DNA from: ZC4RG30 sp963726085
GTDB taxonomy: Bacteria > Pseudomonadota > Gammaproteobacteria > Steroidobacterales > Steroidobacteraceae
Direction: 5' to 3'
Assembly (NCBI GenBank): GCA_963726085.1
Contig: CAVSAR010000001.1
Coordinates: forward strand, 124,001 to 188,000
Length of the DNA: 64,000 nt
In this document: positions 54,197 through 62,751 of the stretch, in pieces
Position numbering within the stretch: position 1 is the first letter of the stretch
Layout of the letters: every line of letters begins with the position of its first letter
The notes under the pieces: generated by a model
The model's input: only the letters and a program-made list of their open reading frames with translations
Databases searched by the model: none
What the model was told of the DNA's origin: nothing
Program-made: the position numbers and the translations under genes

Positions 54197-54842
54197 TCAG
54201 GGCTTCGGGTCCGCGGGGGATGAGGGCGGGACGTTTCCGTTGGTGGTCGGCGCTGCGATGTTGAGCAGATCCTCCGGCGTGTCGATGTCGACCGCGGCAT
54301 TGGGCATGGGTACGCGCAGGCAACGGTCGGCATGTCTGGCAAGAATGGAGCGCGCGCCGGCGTCGCCGCGCAGTTCGCTGAACGCAGAAAACGAGGTGCG
54401 CGGGAATATTGCAGGCACGCCAACGTGCCCATCGTAGGTGGCCGCGATTAGCCATTCCGGTTGCCGCCTCCAGGCGGTGGCAAGGCGCTTGAGGTCGAAG
54501 GTGGTGACGCTGACCTGATCGGCCAAAGTCACCAGCACGCCGTCGCAGCTTCCCGGCAGGTTGGCGATGCCCAGGCGCAGGGAACTGGCCAGTCCCTCCT
54601 GCCAGTGGCGGTTGATGAGCACAGACGCCGAGGTGTGCTTGAGCAGGGGCGCCAACTGGTCGGCATAGGCGCCGAGTACGACGGTCACCGCATGACCAAC
54701 GACTTCGGTAGCCTGGGATACTGCCCTGTGCAGCATTGGCTGGCCCGCCAATGCGTACCAGTTGCTTGGGCGAACCAAAGCGGCTGGCGCTGCCTGCAGC
54801 CAGCACCAGGGCATGCAGCCCTGGCTCCTGAATGCTACTCAT
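54197..54842 (-). CDS. MocA/MobA-like molybdenum-cofactor nucleotidyltransferase, one frameshift
   Basis: NTP-transferase-fold protein, probably CTP:molybdopterin cytidylyltransferase-like. The start ATG 54842 gives LHALVLAAGSASRFGSPKQLV, the nucleotide-binding signature. The frame then changes near 54761: one extra A (T on the plus strand) separates it from LAGQPMLHRAVSQATEVVGH and the rest (VLVTLADQVSVTTFDLKRL, GVPAIFPRTSFSAFSELRGDAGARS, AVDIDTPEDLLNI). The corrected length is about 214 residues. It is divergent from thrA. No xanthine-dehydrogenase-type partner is in the window, so the molybdoenzyme served is unknown. Confidence 0.8.
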
Positions 54843-54877
54843 TGCGTGGCTCGTGTCATGCTTGCTTGCCTCGCTGC

Positions 54878-54907
54878 CCCGCGACCATTAGAGTTCGCGG
54901 GTTTTTT
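54878..54907 (+). terminator. Hairpin plus T-run upstream of thrA (possible attenuator)
   Basis: A perfect 7-bp stem CCCGCGA (54878-54884) / TCGCGGG (54895-54901), with a 10-nt loop, is followed at once by six T (54902-54907), 32 nt before the thrA ATG. No plus-strand gene lies upstream that would need a terminator, since the neighbour is divergent. An attenuator of the threonine operon is therefore plausible. No leader peptide with runs of Thr or Ile codons is visible. Confidence 0.6.
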
Positions 54908-54939
54908 CCTATTAAACAGTAACTTCGGCCATAAAATCG

Positions 54940-57432
54940 ATGCAATCCAAAGGGTCCAACGCCTGGGTGGTACACAAATTCGGCGGCTCCAGTGTCGCTG
55001 ACGCCGGCTGCTTCCGAAAGGTGGCGGACATCCTGGAGTCGCAGCCCAGCCCTAGGCTGGGCGTGGTGCTGTCGGCCTGCAAGGGCGTCACCGACGCGTT
55101 GCTGGCGCTGGTGAGCATGGCCGAAAAAGGCGACATGGGCATCGCCACCCAGTTGCGCGGACTGCGCGACCGGCATGAAGCCATCGCCAGCGAGCTGCTC
55201 GGGCCTGAGGCCGCCGCCAGGTGGCTGGCCCGGTTCGACCAGGACCGTACTGACTTGGTCGGGGCCTTGCAAACCACAACCCTGATGCGATCGGCCGCTC
55301 AGAACGTGCGCGACCTGGTCGCCGGCTACGGTGAGTTGTGGTCCAGCTCGCTGTTCGTCGAATACCTCAGCGCGCGCCGCAACGGCCAGGGCGCAGCGGT
55401 GCGCTGGCTGGACGCGCGCCAGTGCGTGGTGGTGGAGTGGGGTCCGCTGGGTCCTGGCATCCAGTGGGATGCCTCGCGCGCCGCTACCGACAAGACCGGC
55501 GCCCGGGATTTCGACGGGACACTGGTCATCCCCGGATTTGTGGCGCGCACCCCCCAGGGCGTGCAAACCACGTTGGGGCGCAACGGCAGCGACTTTTCCG
55601 CCTCAATCTTCGGCTCGCTGCTGGATGCCAGCGAGATCCATATTTGGACGGATGTGGATGGGGTGTTGTCGGCCGATCCGCGCCGTGTCCCCAATGCGCA
55701 GGTGATTGATCAGCTGTCGTACAACGAGGCCATGGAGCTGGCGTACTTCGGTGCCAAGGTCATTCATCCGCAGACCATGGCCCCGGCCATCGGTCGCTCG
55801 ATCCCGATCTTTATCCGCAACACCTTTGCGCCCAACAAGCCCTGCACATTGATCTGTGCCAAGCCGACCTCCAAACTGCTGGTCAAGGGCATCACGACCA
55901 TCGAGAACATCGCGCTTATCGATATCGAAGGCGCCGGGATGATTGGCGTGCCGGGTACCGCGCACCGCCTGTTCGGTGCGCTGCGCGAAGAGCAGATTTC
56001 AGTGATCCTGATTTCCCAGGGTAGTTCGGAACATTCGATCTGTTGTGCGATTCCCGCCGCACAGGCGCCGCGCGCCGAAGCGGTCGTGCGCGCGGCATTT
56101 GCGCGTGAACTGGCCGAAGGCCAGATCCAGAGCGTGGACGCCGTCGTAGACCTGGCCATCCTCGCGGTGGTGGGCGACGGCATGGCCGGCACACCGGGGG
56201 TGTCGGCCAAGGTGTTCAACGCATTGGGTGCGGCGGCGGTTAACGTGCGCGCTATTGCGCAGGGCGCCTCCGAGCGCAACATCTCGGTGGTGGTCGATGG
56301 TAAACAGGCCACGCGCGCCTTGCGTGCGACGCATGCGAGCTTCTATCTCTCGCCCAACACGCTATCGATAGGCGTGATCGGCCCGGGTACGGTGGGCCGT
56401 GTGCTGCTCGACCAGCTGGCTTCACAGCAGGCGCGGCTGTCGCGTGAGTTCAAGCTCGACCTGCGCGTGCGCGGGATCATGACCTCCAAGCGCATGCTGC
56501 TGTCGGATCGTGGCGTTGATCTGGCACACTGGAAGCAGGAGTTCGATGGCGGCACCGTCAATGCGGATTTCGGCAAGTTTGTCGAACACCTGCGCGTGGA
56601 CTACCTTCCGCACACGGTAATCATCGATTGCTCAGCGGATGAGAGCGTGGCGCGACACTACCGCGAATGGCTCGAGCAGGGTATTCACGTCGTGACGCCC
56701 AACAAGAAGGCAAACAGCGCAGAGATGACGTACTACGATTCACTGCGTGAGGCTCGGCGCATCGGTGGCTCGCACTATCTCTATGAAGGGACGGTGGGCG
56801 CCGGGCTGCCAGTGGTCCAGACACTGCGCGACCTGCGCGAGACTGGCGATGAGATAGACAGCATTGAGGGAATATTTTCCGGCACGCTGGCGTACCTGTT
56901 CAATGTCTACGACGGTTCGGTACCCTTTTCGGCCATCGTGCGCGAGGCCAAACAGCGTGGCTACACGGAGCCGGATCCCCGTGACGACCTGTCCGGAACG
57001 GACGTGGCGCGCAAGTTGATCATCCTGGCGCGCGAGATGGGCCTGCGCCTGGAGATGAAGGATGTTGCGGTGACCAGCCTGGTGCCCGGTGAGCTAAGCG
57101 GCGGCTCCATCGACCAGTTCCTGGATGGCCTCACCAAGTACGATGCGGCGATGCACGAGCGCTACCTTGCCGCGAAGAAGGCCGGCAAGGTGCTGCGCTT
57201 CGTCGGGCGCATCACCGCCAAGGGCGAAGCGACCGTGGGCGTGGTGGAGCTGGATGCCAAGCATGCGTTTGCCAACATCGCGCTGACCGACAACGTCGTG
57301 CGCTTTGCCACCGCGCGTTACTGCAACAATCCGCTGATCGTGCAAGGACCTGGCGCGGGCCCCGAGGTCACCGCAGGCGGCGTCTTTGCCGACCTGCTGC
57401 GCCTGTCGGCTTACCTGGGAGCACGAATGTGA
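54940..57432 (+). CDS. thrA: Bifunctional aspartokinase / homoserine dehydrogenase
   Basis: 830 residues joining the first and third steps of threonine synthesis. The aspartokinase domain opens WVVHKFGGSSVADAGCFRK and has TLGRNGSDFSASIFGSLLDA and EIHIWTDVDGVLSADPR. Two ACT regulatory domains (from about 320) include IALIDIEGAGMIGVPGTAHR and ISVILISQGSSEHSICCAIP, the usual site for allosteric threonine control. The homoserine dehydrogenase domain begins LSIGVIGPGTVGRVLLDQL and continues VVTPNKKANSAEMTYYDSL and YEGTVGAGLPVVQTLRDL. The stop overlaps thrB (GTGA). The length is near that of the E. coli fusion (820). Confidence 0.96.
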   Translation: MQSKGSNAWVVHKFGGSSVADAGCFRKVADILESQPSPRLGVVLSACKGVTDALLALVSMAEKGDMGIATQLRGLRDRHEAIASELLGPEAAARWLARFDQDRTDLVGALQTTTLMRSAAQNVRDLVAGYGELWSSSLFVEYLSARRNGQGAAVRWLDARQCVVVEWGPLGPGIQWDASRAATDKTGARDFDGTLVIPGFVARTPQGVQTTLGRNGSDFSASIFGSLLDASEIHIWTDVDGVLSADPRRVPNAQVIDQLSYNEAMELAYFGAKVIHPQTMAPAIGRSIPIFIRNTFAPNKPCTLICAKPTSKLLVKGITTIENIALIDIEGAGMIGVPGTAHRLFGALREEQISVILISQGSSEHSICCAIPAAQAPRAEAVVRAAFARELAEGQIQSVDAVVDLAILAVVGDGMAGTPGVSAKVFNALGAAAVNVRAIAQGASERNISVVVDGKQATRALRATHASFYLSPNTLSIGVIGPGTVGRVLLDQLASQQARLSREFKLDLRVRGIMTSKRMLLSDRGVDLAHWKQEFDGGTVNADFGKFVEHLRVDYLPHTVIIDCSADESVARHYREWLEQGIHVVTPNKKANSAEMTYYDSLREARRIGGSHYLYEGTVGAGLPVVQTLRDLRETGDEIDSIEGIFSGTLAYLFNVYDGSVPFSAIVREAKQRGYTEPDPRDDLSGTDVARKLIILAREMGLRLEMKDVAVTSLVPGELSGGSIDQFLDGLTKYDAAMHERYLAAKKAGKVLRFVGRITAKGEATVGVVELDAKHAFANIALTDNVVRFATARYCNNPLIVQGPGAGPEVTAGGVFADLLRLSAYLGARM

Positions 57433-58367
57433 GTCCCACCAGAGTCACCGCATTCGCGCCGGGATCGGTGGCCAATGTCGCCATTGGCTTCGACATCCTG
57501 GGATTTTCCGTTGATGCACTGGGTGATCGCGTGACGCTCATCCGCACGGCCACGCCCGGGGTGACCATCAAGGCCATCCGTGGCGTGGTGCAGGATCTGC
57601 CGCTGGAGGCGGAGAAGAACACCGCCGGTCGCGCGCTGCAGGCAATGATCGAAGCCCGCCGGTTGTCCTTCGGGTTCGAGATGGAGATCGACAAGGGCAT
57701 TCCACTGGCCTCCGGGCTGGGTGGCTCGGCGGCATCGGCCGTCGCCGCCGTGGTGGCTGCCAACGCGCTGCTTCCCGTACCCATGACCCGCATCGAGCTT
57801 TTGCAAATGGCAATGGAAGGCGAGGCGGTTGCCAGCGGCTCGCGCCATGCCGACAATATTTCACCCTCGCTCTACGGTGGCATGGTTTTGACCGTAGGCA
57901 TCGACCATCCGCGGGTCAAGCAAATTCCGGTGCCGGAGAGCATCCACGCGGTAATCGTGCATCCGCACCTGCAGGTGTCGACCAAGCAGGCGCGCGCGAT
58001 TCTCAGTCGCACGGTGAACCTGTCGGATTTCGTCTGGCAGACCGCCAATCTTGCCGGGTTCATTTCCGGCTGCTATACGAACGACCTGGACCTGATCAAG
58101 GCATCCCTCGAGGACGTGGTCATCGAAAAACAGCGCCAGGTATTGATTCCGGGCTTCCACGAAGTGCGGGCCGCAGCCATGGAACATCGTGCCCTAGGCT
58201 GCTCGATTTCTGGCGCCGGTCCGACCATGTTTGCGCTGTGCCTGGAGGCGGACGCACCTGTGGTGCGTGATGCCATGGTGCAGGCCTTTGCCAGGCAGGA
58301 CATCGCCACCGATCGCTGGAATGTGGCGGTGCAGTCCGGCGGGGCGCACGTGGTGAGCAGCGAATGA
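57429..58367 (+). CDS. thrB: Homoserine kinase
   Basis: GHMP-family kinase phosphorylating homoserine. The GTG start at 57429 overlaps the thrA stop and gives SPTRVTAFAPGSVANVAIGFD. The ATP-binding GHMP motif is GIPLASGLGGSAASAVAAV. ASGSRHADNISPSLYGGMVL and the C-terminal GCSISGAGPTMFALCLEA are also conserved. It has 312 residues, usual for the family. The stop overlaps thrC (ATGA), so thrABC is translationally coupled throughout. Confidence 0.95.
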   Translation: MSPTRVTAFAPGSVANVAIGFDILGFSVDALGDRVTLIRTATPGVTIKAIRGVVQDLPLEAEKNTAGRALQAMIEARRLSFGFEMEIDKGIPLASGLGGSAASAVAAVVAANALLPVPMTRIELLQMAMEGEAVASGSRHADNISPSLYGGMVLTVGIDHPRVKQIPVPESIHAVIVHPHLQVSTKQARAILSRTVNLSDFVWQTANLAGFISGCYTNDLDLIKASLEDVVIEKQRQVLIPGFHEVRAAAMEHRALGCSISGAGPTMFALCLEADAPVVRDAMVQAFARQDIATDRWNVAVQSGGAHVVSSE

Positions 58368-59674
58368 GGTATTCGAGCACGCGTGGCCTGGCACCGCAGG
58401 TCACGTTCAGCCAGGCGCTGGTGCAGGGCATGGCTCCGGACGGCGGACTGTACGTGCCTGGCAACTGGCCGCAGCCTGGCGCGGCGTTTCAGTCCGGCGG
58501 CACCGCGCGCGCCGACGAAGCATTGCCGGCGCTGGCAGCGCAGGTGATTTCCGGGTTCGCGGAAGGCGATGCACTGGCGGCGTCACTGGGCGAGATCGTT
58601 CACGACGCATTCAATTTTCCCGCGCCGCTCAAGCCGCTGGGAGCAACGGGGCGCCTGCGCGTCCTGGAGCTTTTCCATGGGCCCACCGCAGCGTTCAAGG
58701 ATTTTGGCGCGCGGTTCCTGGCCGCCAGCCTGACGCGCATCGCGCGACCGTCGGGACGTGCGCTGCGGGTCCTGGTTGCCACCTCGGGCGATACCGGCGG
58801 CGCAGTGGCTGCGGCGTTCCATCGTCGCCCGGGCATGGAGGTGATCGTGCTGTTTCCCATGGGGCGGGTGACGCCCACGCAGCAGCAGCAGCTCACGTGT
58901 TGGGACGACAACGTGACCAGCCTGGCCGTGCGGGGAACCTTTGATGATTGCCAGCGCATGGTCAAGGAAGCGTTCCTGGATCCAGACATGCGCCAGCGCG
59001 CTGAGCTGTCGTCGGCCAACAGCATTAACGTGGGTCGCCTGCTGCCGCAGGCTGTCTACTACGCAGCCAGCAGCCTGCAGGTCCAGAAAGAGCAGGGCAC
59101 TACCGCGTCATACATCATTCCCAGCGGCAACCTGGGCAATTCCGTGGCCTGCCTGTGGGCAAAGCAGATGGGATTTCCCATCGACCGCATCGTGCTTGCG
59201 CACAACGCCAACGTCATGGTTCCGGAGTTTCTTGCAACGGGTCAGTTGCGACCCCGGCCCAGCCTGCCAACGCTGGCATCGGCCATGGATGTCGGCAACC
59301 CCAGCAACCTGGAACGCATGTTGTGGATGTTCCCTGAGGCCGGGATGCTGGCCACGAAATTGAAGGCATATTCGGTAACTGATGACGCCATCCGGGCACG
59401 CATCCGCGCGGATCACGACGCCTACGGCGAAATCTGGTGCCCGCATACGGCCACTGCCGCCGAGGTCTACGCGAACCTGCCTGAAGCGGAGCGTCGCGCC
59501 CATACTTGGGTATTGGTTGCCACGGCGCATCCTGCCAAGTTCCGGGAGATCGTCGAGCCATTGGTCGGGCCGGTACCGGTACCGGAAAACCTGCGCCGTC
59601 TGTTTGAGTTGCCGTCCAGGTTTACGCAAATCGATCCCACCCTTGCTGCCCTGAGAAGTGCATCAGATGGTTGA
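58364..59674 (+). CDS. thrC: Threonine synthase
   Basis: PLP enzyme converting O-phosphohomoserine to threonine. It starts MRYSSTRGLAPQVTFSQAL, with the PDGGLYVP motif. The PLP lysine lies in LFHGPTAAFKDFGARFLA. The phosphate-binding ATSGDTGGAVAAAFH and SANSINVGRLLPQAVYY are typical. IIPSGNLGNSVACLWAKQMG follows. It has 436 residues, close to the E. coli type. The 3' end overlaps the next gene by 8 nt (or 17 if the GTG start is used). Confidence 0.95.
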   Translation: MRYSSTRGLAPQVTFSQALVQGMAPDGGLYVPGNWPQPGAAFQSGGTARADEALPALAAQVISGFAEGDALAASLGEIVHDAFNFPAPLKPLGATGRLRVLELFHGPTAAFKDFGARFLAASLTRIARPSGRALRVLVATSGDTGGAVAAAFHRRPGMEVIVLFPMGRVTPTQQQQLTCWDDNVTSLAVRGTFDDCQRMVKEAFLDPDMRQRAELSSANSINVGRLLPQAVYYAASSLQVQKEQGTTASYIIPSGNLGNSVACLWAKQMGFPIDRIVLAHNANVMVPEFLATGQLRPRPSLPTLASAMDVGNPSNLERMLWMFPEAGMLATKLKAYSVTDDAIRARIRADHDAYGEIWCPHTATAAEVYANLPEAERRAHTWVLVATAHPAKFREIVEPLVGPVPVPENLRRLFELPSRFTQIDPTLAALRSASDG

Positions 59675-60305
59675 CGAGACCCTGCAACAACTCGATACCG
59701 AGCAGAACCGACTAATCCTTGCGGCGGTCGCGGCGGTGATGCTGGTGGCGCTGCTGTACTTTTTGTGGCGCGCCTGGCGCCAGCGCCGCGAGCGCGCAAA
59801 ACTACACCAGTCCATTATCGCGGTGGGTACCGAGGCGCTGCACAACGTGTTGGTCCCCGACGGCATGGGAGCGGCCATGCATGTGGACTACCTGCTGCTG
59901 ACTTCGCGGGGCGTGCTGGTGATAGACCTGCGCGATCTTCGGGGCAACATCTTCGGCGGCGACCAGATGACCGACTGGACCGTGATGAGCGGCCCGGCGC
60001 GCGCCACATTCCAGAATCCCCAGCATGCACTCTATGACCGGGTCGCCGCCGTCCGGCAGCTTTCTGGCAACTTGCCGGCGGAGGGTCGGATCCTGTTTAC
60101 GCGGCGCGGCCGGTTCCCCAAGGGCCTGCCGCGCTGGACCTTGATGGTCGACTCGTTGCACACCGAGTTTCCGCTGCCGGACTCGGAGGCCGCGCATAGC
60201 TGGGTCAATCAATATCGCGAATCCTGGCAACGCCTCAGCGACAGCGTATCGCCCAGCCCGCTGCGTCAGACGCGCGGCTTCCTCGCCGAGGTGTTCACCA
60301 CCTAG
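59667..60305 (+). CDS. NERD-domain membrane protein
   Basis: 212 residues from ATG 59667, preceded by GAGAAG at about 8 nt; a GTG at 59658 is also in frame. An N-terminal helix (LILAAVAAVMLVALLYFLW) anchors the protein. The rest is a nuclease-related NERD domain: GTEALHNVLVPDGMGAAMHVDYLLLTSRGV and VLVIDLRDLRGNIFGGDQM, the typical hVD-LL...G and D-R-x-G core, here cited in parts. The function of NERD proteins is unclear; some act on nucleic acid. It is the last gene of the thr block by overlap, converging on tatD. Confidence 0.8.
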   Translation: MVDETLQQLDTEQNRLILAAVAAVMLVALLYFLWRAWRQRRERAKLHQSIIAVGTEALHNVLVPDGMGAAMHVDYLLLTSRGVLVIDLRDLRGNIFGGDQMTDWTVMSGPARATFQNPQHALYDRVAAVRQLSGNLPAEGRILFTRRGRFPKGLPRWTLMVDSLHTEFPLPDSEAAHSWVNQYRESWQRLSDSVSPSPLRQTRGFLAEVFTT

Positions 60306-60322
60306 GGCCACACTCGGCGCGG

Positions 60323-61132
60323 CTACTGCGGGAGGTTGAAAAACCGCACGGCCGCTGCAGTGCTGGATGCTGCCAGCGTTGCCAAATCCTCCTGGCGTGC
60401 CGTCGCCACGGTCCTGGCGACTTCGGTCAGGAATGCCGGCTCATTGCGGCGCGAAGCGGGCCGCGGGCGCAAGGTACGCGGCAACAGGTACGGGGCGTCT
60501 GATTCGATCATCAAGCGGTCCCCGGGGATCTGTTTCACCAGGGGCAACAGGTGCTGTCCGCGCCGCTCGTCGCAGATCCAGCCAGTGATGCCAATGGCAA
60601 GGCCGGCCTCCAGGTAGTCATCCAGTTCGTTGGCGTGCCCGGTGAAACAATGCGCGACCCCTGCGGTCAGGCCGGAACGAAACTCCCTGACCATGGCGAT
60701 GAAGTCCTCGTGAGCATCGCGCTGGTGCAGGAACACCGGCTTGCCAATGCGCGTGGCCAGTTGCAGCTGCGCCCGAAACGCCTGCAGTTGTGCTTCGCGT
60801 GGTGAGAGATTGCGATGGTAGTCCAGCCCACATTCCCCGATCGCCACCACGCCGGGGTGTGCAAGCAGGTTTTCCAGAACCTTGATGCCGCCAGCATCAA
60901 GTTCAGAGGCATGGTGTGGATGCACGCCGGCGGTCGCAAACAGTCGCGTTGGATGAGCCAGATGCAGTTGCCAGGCAGCTTGCGACGACGCGATGCTGGC
61001 ACCGGTGACCACCATGCGCCGGACGCCTGCCCCCCAGGCGTTGTGCATGACGGCGGCCAGATCGTGGGCGAAATCCCCATGCGACAGGTTGGCGCCGATG
61101 TCGATCAGTTCCGGTGGGGTGGCTGTTATCAT
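60323..61132 (-). CDS. tatD: TatD family metal-dependent hydrolase
   Basis: 269 residues from ATG 61132. It belongs to the TatD DNase family: ELIDIGANLSHGDFAHDLAAV, VTGASIASSQAAW, LFATAGVHPHHASEL (metal His pair), VVAIGECGLDYHRNLSPRE (metal Glu), KPVFLHQRDAHEDFIA, GVAHCFTGHANELDDYLEAG and RLMIESDAPYLLPRTL (metal Asp). These match the standard order of the family, which has 3'-5' exonuclease or deoxyribonuclease activity in studied members. A long open frame continues upstream to 61915, but it is the shadow of the divergent ygjP gene, which starts only 6 bp away. Confidence 0.92.
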   Translation of the reverse strand: MITATPPELIDIGANLSHGDFAHDLAAVMHNAWGAGVRRMVVTGASIASSQAAWQLHLAHPTRLFATAGVHPHHASELDAGGIKVLENLLAHPGVVAIGECGLDYHRNLSPREAQLQAFRAQLQLATRIGKPVFLHQRDAHEDFIAMVREFRSGLTAGVAHCFTGHANELDDYLEAGLAIGITGWICDERRGQHLLPLVKQIPGDRLMIESDAPYLLPRTLRPRPASRRNEPAFLTEVARTVATARQEDLATLAASSTAAAVRFFNLPQ

Positions 61133-61138
61133 TCTGGA

Positions 61139-61897
61139 GTGAGAATAGCCGACAACACCGCCGCGGCACCGCAATTGCCACTGTGGGGCGCGGACGGCTG
61201 GGAGCAGGCGGTGCGCGTGCGTTTCAGCCAGCGCGCGCGCCATGTTGCCGTGCGTGTCGCCGCAGCGGGGGCCGTGGAACTGGTCGTGCCACGTGGCATG
61301 TCCGAGTCGCGTGCCCGGGCCTTCCTGCACAGCCGCAGGCAGTGGGTCAACGCGCAGGTCGAGCGCTGTCGCTCCACGGTTATCCCGGAGCAGGATTTTC
61401 CGCCGCGACAGCTGGTGCTGCCGGCGATTGGTGAGCGCTGGTCGCTGTTTCACAGCGGCGGCAAGGGCCTGCCGCGCGTGCGGGAAACCAGTCAGGGGCT
61501 GCTGCGCCTTTCTGGCGAGGGCACCCGTGAACAATGGCAGGGCCGGCTGCTGCGCTGGATCGTGAAGCGGGCGCATGAACGGGTGGAACCGGTGCTCAGG
61601 GAACTGGCGCAGACATACGACTTTCGCTGCCGCGGGCTGATGGTGCGACGCCAGCGCACGCTCTGGGGCAGCTGCTCCTCCAAAGGGGTGATCTCGATCA
61701 ATGTGGCGTTGCTGTTCCACCCCCCGCAGGTGCTGCGTTACCTGCTGCTGCATGAGCTGGCGCATACCCGGCACATGAATCACTCGGCGCGTTTCTGGCG
61801 CTGCGTGGCCGAATGCGAGCCACGATATCTGGTGCTGGACGCGGAGCTGCGCGACGGATGGCGCAAGGTGCCGCAGTGGCTGCAGGCGGGCGCATGA
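61139..61897 (+). CDS. YgjP/SprT-like zinc metallopeptidase (DUF45)
   Basis: 252 residues from a GTG at 61139 with GGAG just upstream; the open frame back to 60815 is the shadow of tatD. The zinc site is LLLHELAHTRHMNHSARFW (HExxH plus third His). The preceding RRQRTLWGSCSSKGVISINV and RHVAVRVAAAGAVELVVPRG belong to the YgjP family. Members have been assigned as metal-dependent hydrolases with uncertain substrates. The stop overlaps kynA (ATGA). It shares a short divergent promoter region with tatD. Confidence 0.88.
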   Translation: MRIADNTAAAPQLPLWGADGWEQAVRVRFSQRARHVAVRVAAAGAVELVVPRGMSESRARAFLHSRRQWVNAQVERCRSTVIPEQDFPPRQLVLPAIGERWSLFHSGGKGLPRVRETSQGLLRLSGEGTREQWQGRLLRWIVKRAHERVEPVLRELAQTYDFRCRGLMVRRQRTLWGSCSSKGVISINVALLFHPPQVLRYLLLHELAHTRHMNHSARFWRCVAECEPRYLVLDAELRDGWRKVPQWLQAGA

Positions 61898-62751
61898 GCG
61901 CAGACGAAAAACCACCGTCCAGTCGCATCGACCTGAGCAATGAGCCGGTGCACTGGGACCTGGGCACCTCGCGCTCCTATGGTGAGTACCTGCAGCTGCA
62001 AGGGCTGCTGGCGGCGCAGAAACCGGTATCCGGCGAGCACGATGAGATGCTGTTCATCGTCGTGCATCAGGTCTCCGAGCTGTGGATCAAGCTGTTCCTG
62101 CATGAGCTGCAGTTCGTACAGCAATGCGTGGTGAGGGATAATTTAGACCCATCATTCAAGGCGTTACAACGTATATCTAAGGTGCAGACACAGCTGTTTG
62201 GCGTATGGGAAGTGCTGGCAACGATGACGCCCTCCGACTACACGGCATTTCGAAACTCGCTGGGGCGCTCGTCGGGGTTCCAGTCCGCGCAGTACCGGCT
62301 GTTGGAATTTGCGATCGGCAACAAGAACGCGGACATGATTCGCGTGTACCAGCGCGATCCGGCCGAATACGAGCAACTCAATCGCGCACTGCACGCGCCC
62401 AGCCTGTATGACCAGGTGCTGGCGCTGCTGAGTCGGCGCGGCTACGGCATTCCCGCAGAGTTGCTGGAGCGGGACTTCTCGGAGGCATACTTGCCGAGCA
62501 AGGCCGTGACCGCTGCGTGGCTGGGCGTATATCACAACGCCCAGAAGGACTGGGATCTTTACGAGCTGGCGGAAGGACTGGTAGACCTGGATCACCGGTT
62601 CCAGTTGTGGCGCTTCCAGCACATGAAGACCGTGGAACGAATCATCGGCAACAAGCCGGGAACGGGCGGCACCAGCGGCGTGAATTACCTGGCCAAGGCA
62701 CTGGAGCTCAGGTTCTTTCCCGAGCTCTGGCAGGCCAGGACTTCCCTATGA
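61894..62751 (+). CDS. kynA: Tryptophan 2,3-dioxygenase
   Basis: Haem enzyme opening the indole ring of tryptophan to N-formylkynurenine. ATG 61894 overlaps the ygjP stop; residues before it in the longer frame belong to ygjP. Conserved parts: SRSYGEYLQLQGLLAAQKP, MLFIVVHQVSELWIKLFLHE (with the active-site His), TMTPSDYTAFRNSLGRSSGFQ, WLGVYHNAQKDWDLYELAEG and HMKTVERIIGNKPGTGGTSG (proximal His and substrate loop). It has 285 residues, the usual size. No kynurenine-pathway partner (kynB, kynU) is in the window. Its 3' end overlaps msrQ antisense by 44 nt. Confidence 0.94.
   Translation: MSADEKPPSSRIDLSNEPVHWDLGTSRSYGEYLQLQGLLAAQKPVSGEHDEMLFIVVHQVSELWIKLFLHELQFVQQCVVRDNLDPSFKALQRISKVQTQLFGVWEVLATMTPSDYTAFRNSLGRSSGFQSAQYRLLEFAIGNKNADMIRVYQRDPAEYEQLNRALHAPSLYDQVLALLSRRGYGIPAELLERDFSEAYLPSKAVTAAWLGVYHNAQKDWDLYELAEGLVDLDHRFQLWRFQHMKTVERIIGNKPGTGGTSGVNYLAKALELRFFPELWQARTSL

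Noticed and set aside
60815..61138. N-terminal extension of the YgjP-like gene
   Set aside because: This part is the antisense of tatD; the conserved region begins just after GTG 61139, which has its own ribosome binding site.
61133..61915. 530-residue minus-strand TatD with a long N-terminal domain
   Set aside because: The extra 260 residues are the shadow of the ygjP gene; the TatD family starts at ATG 61132.
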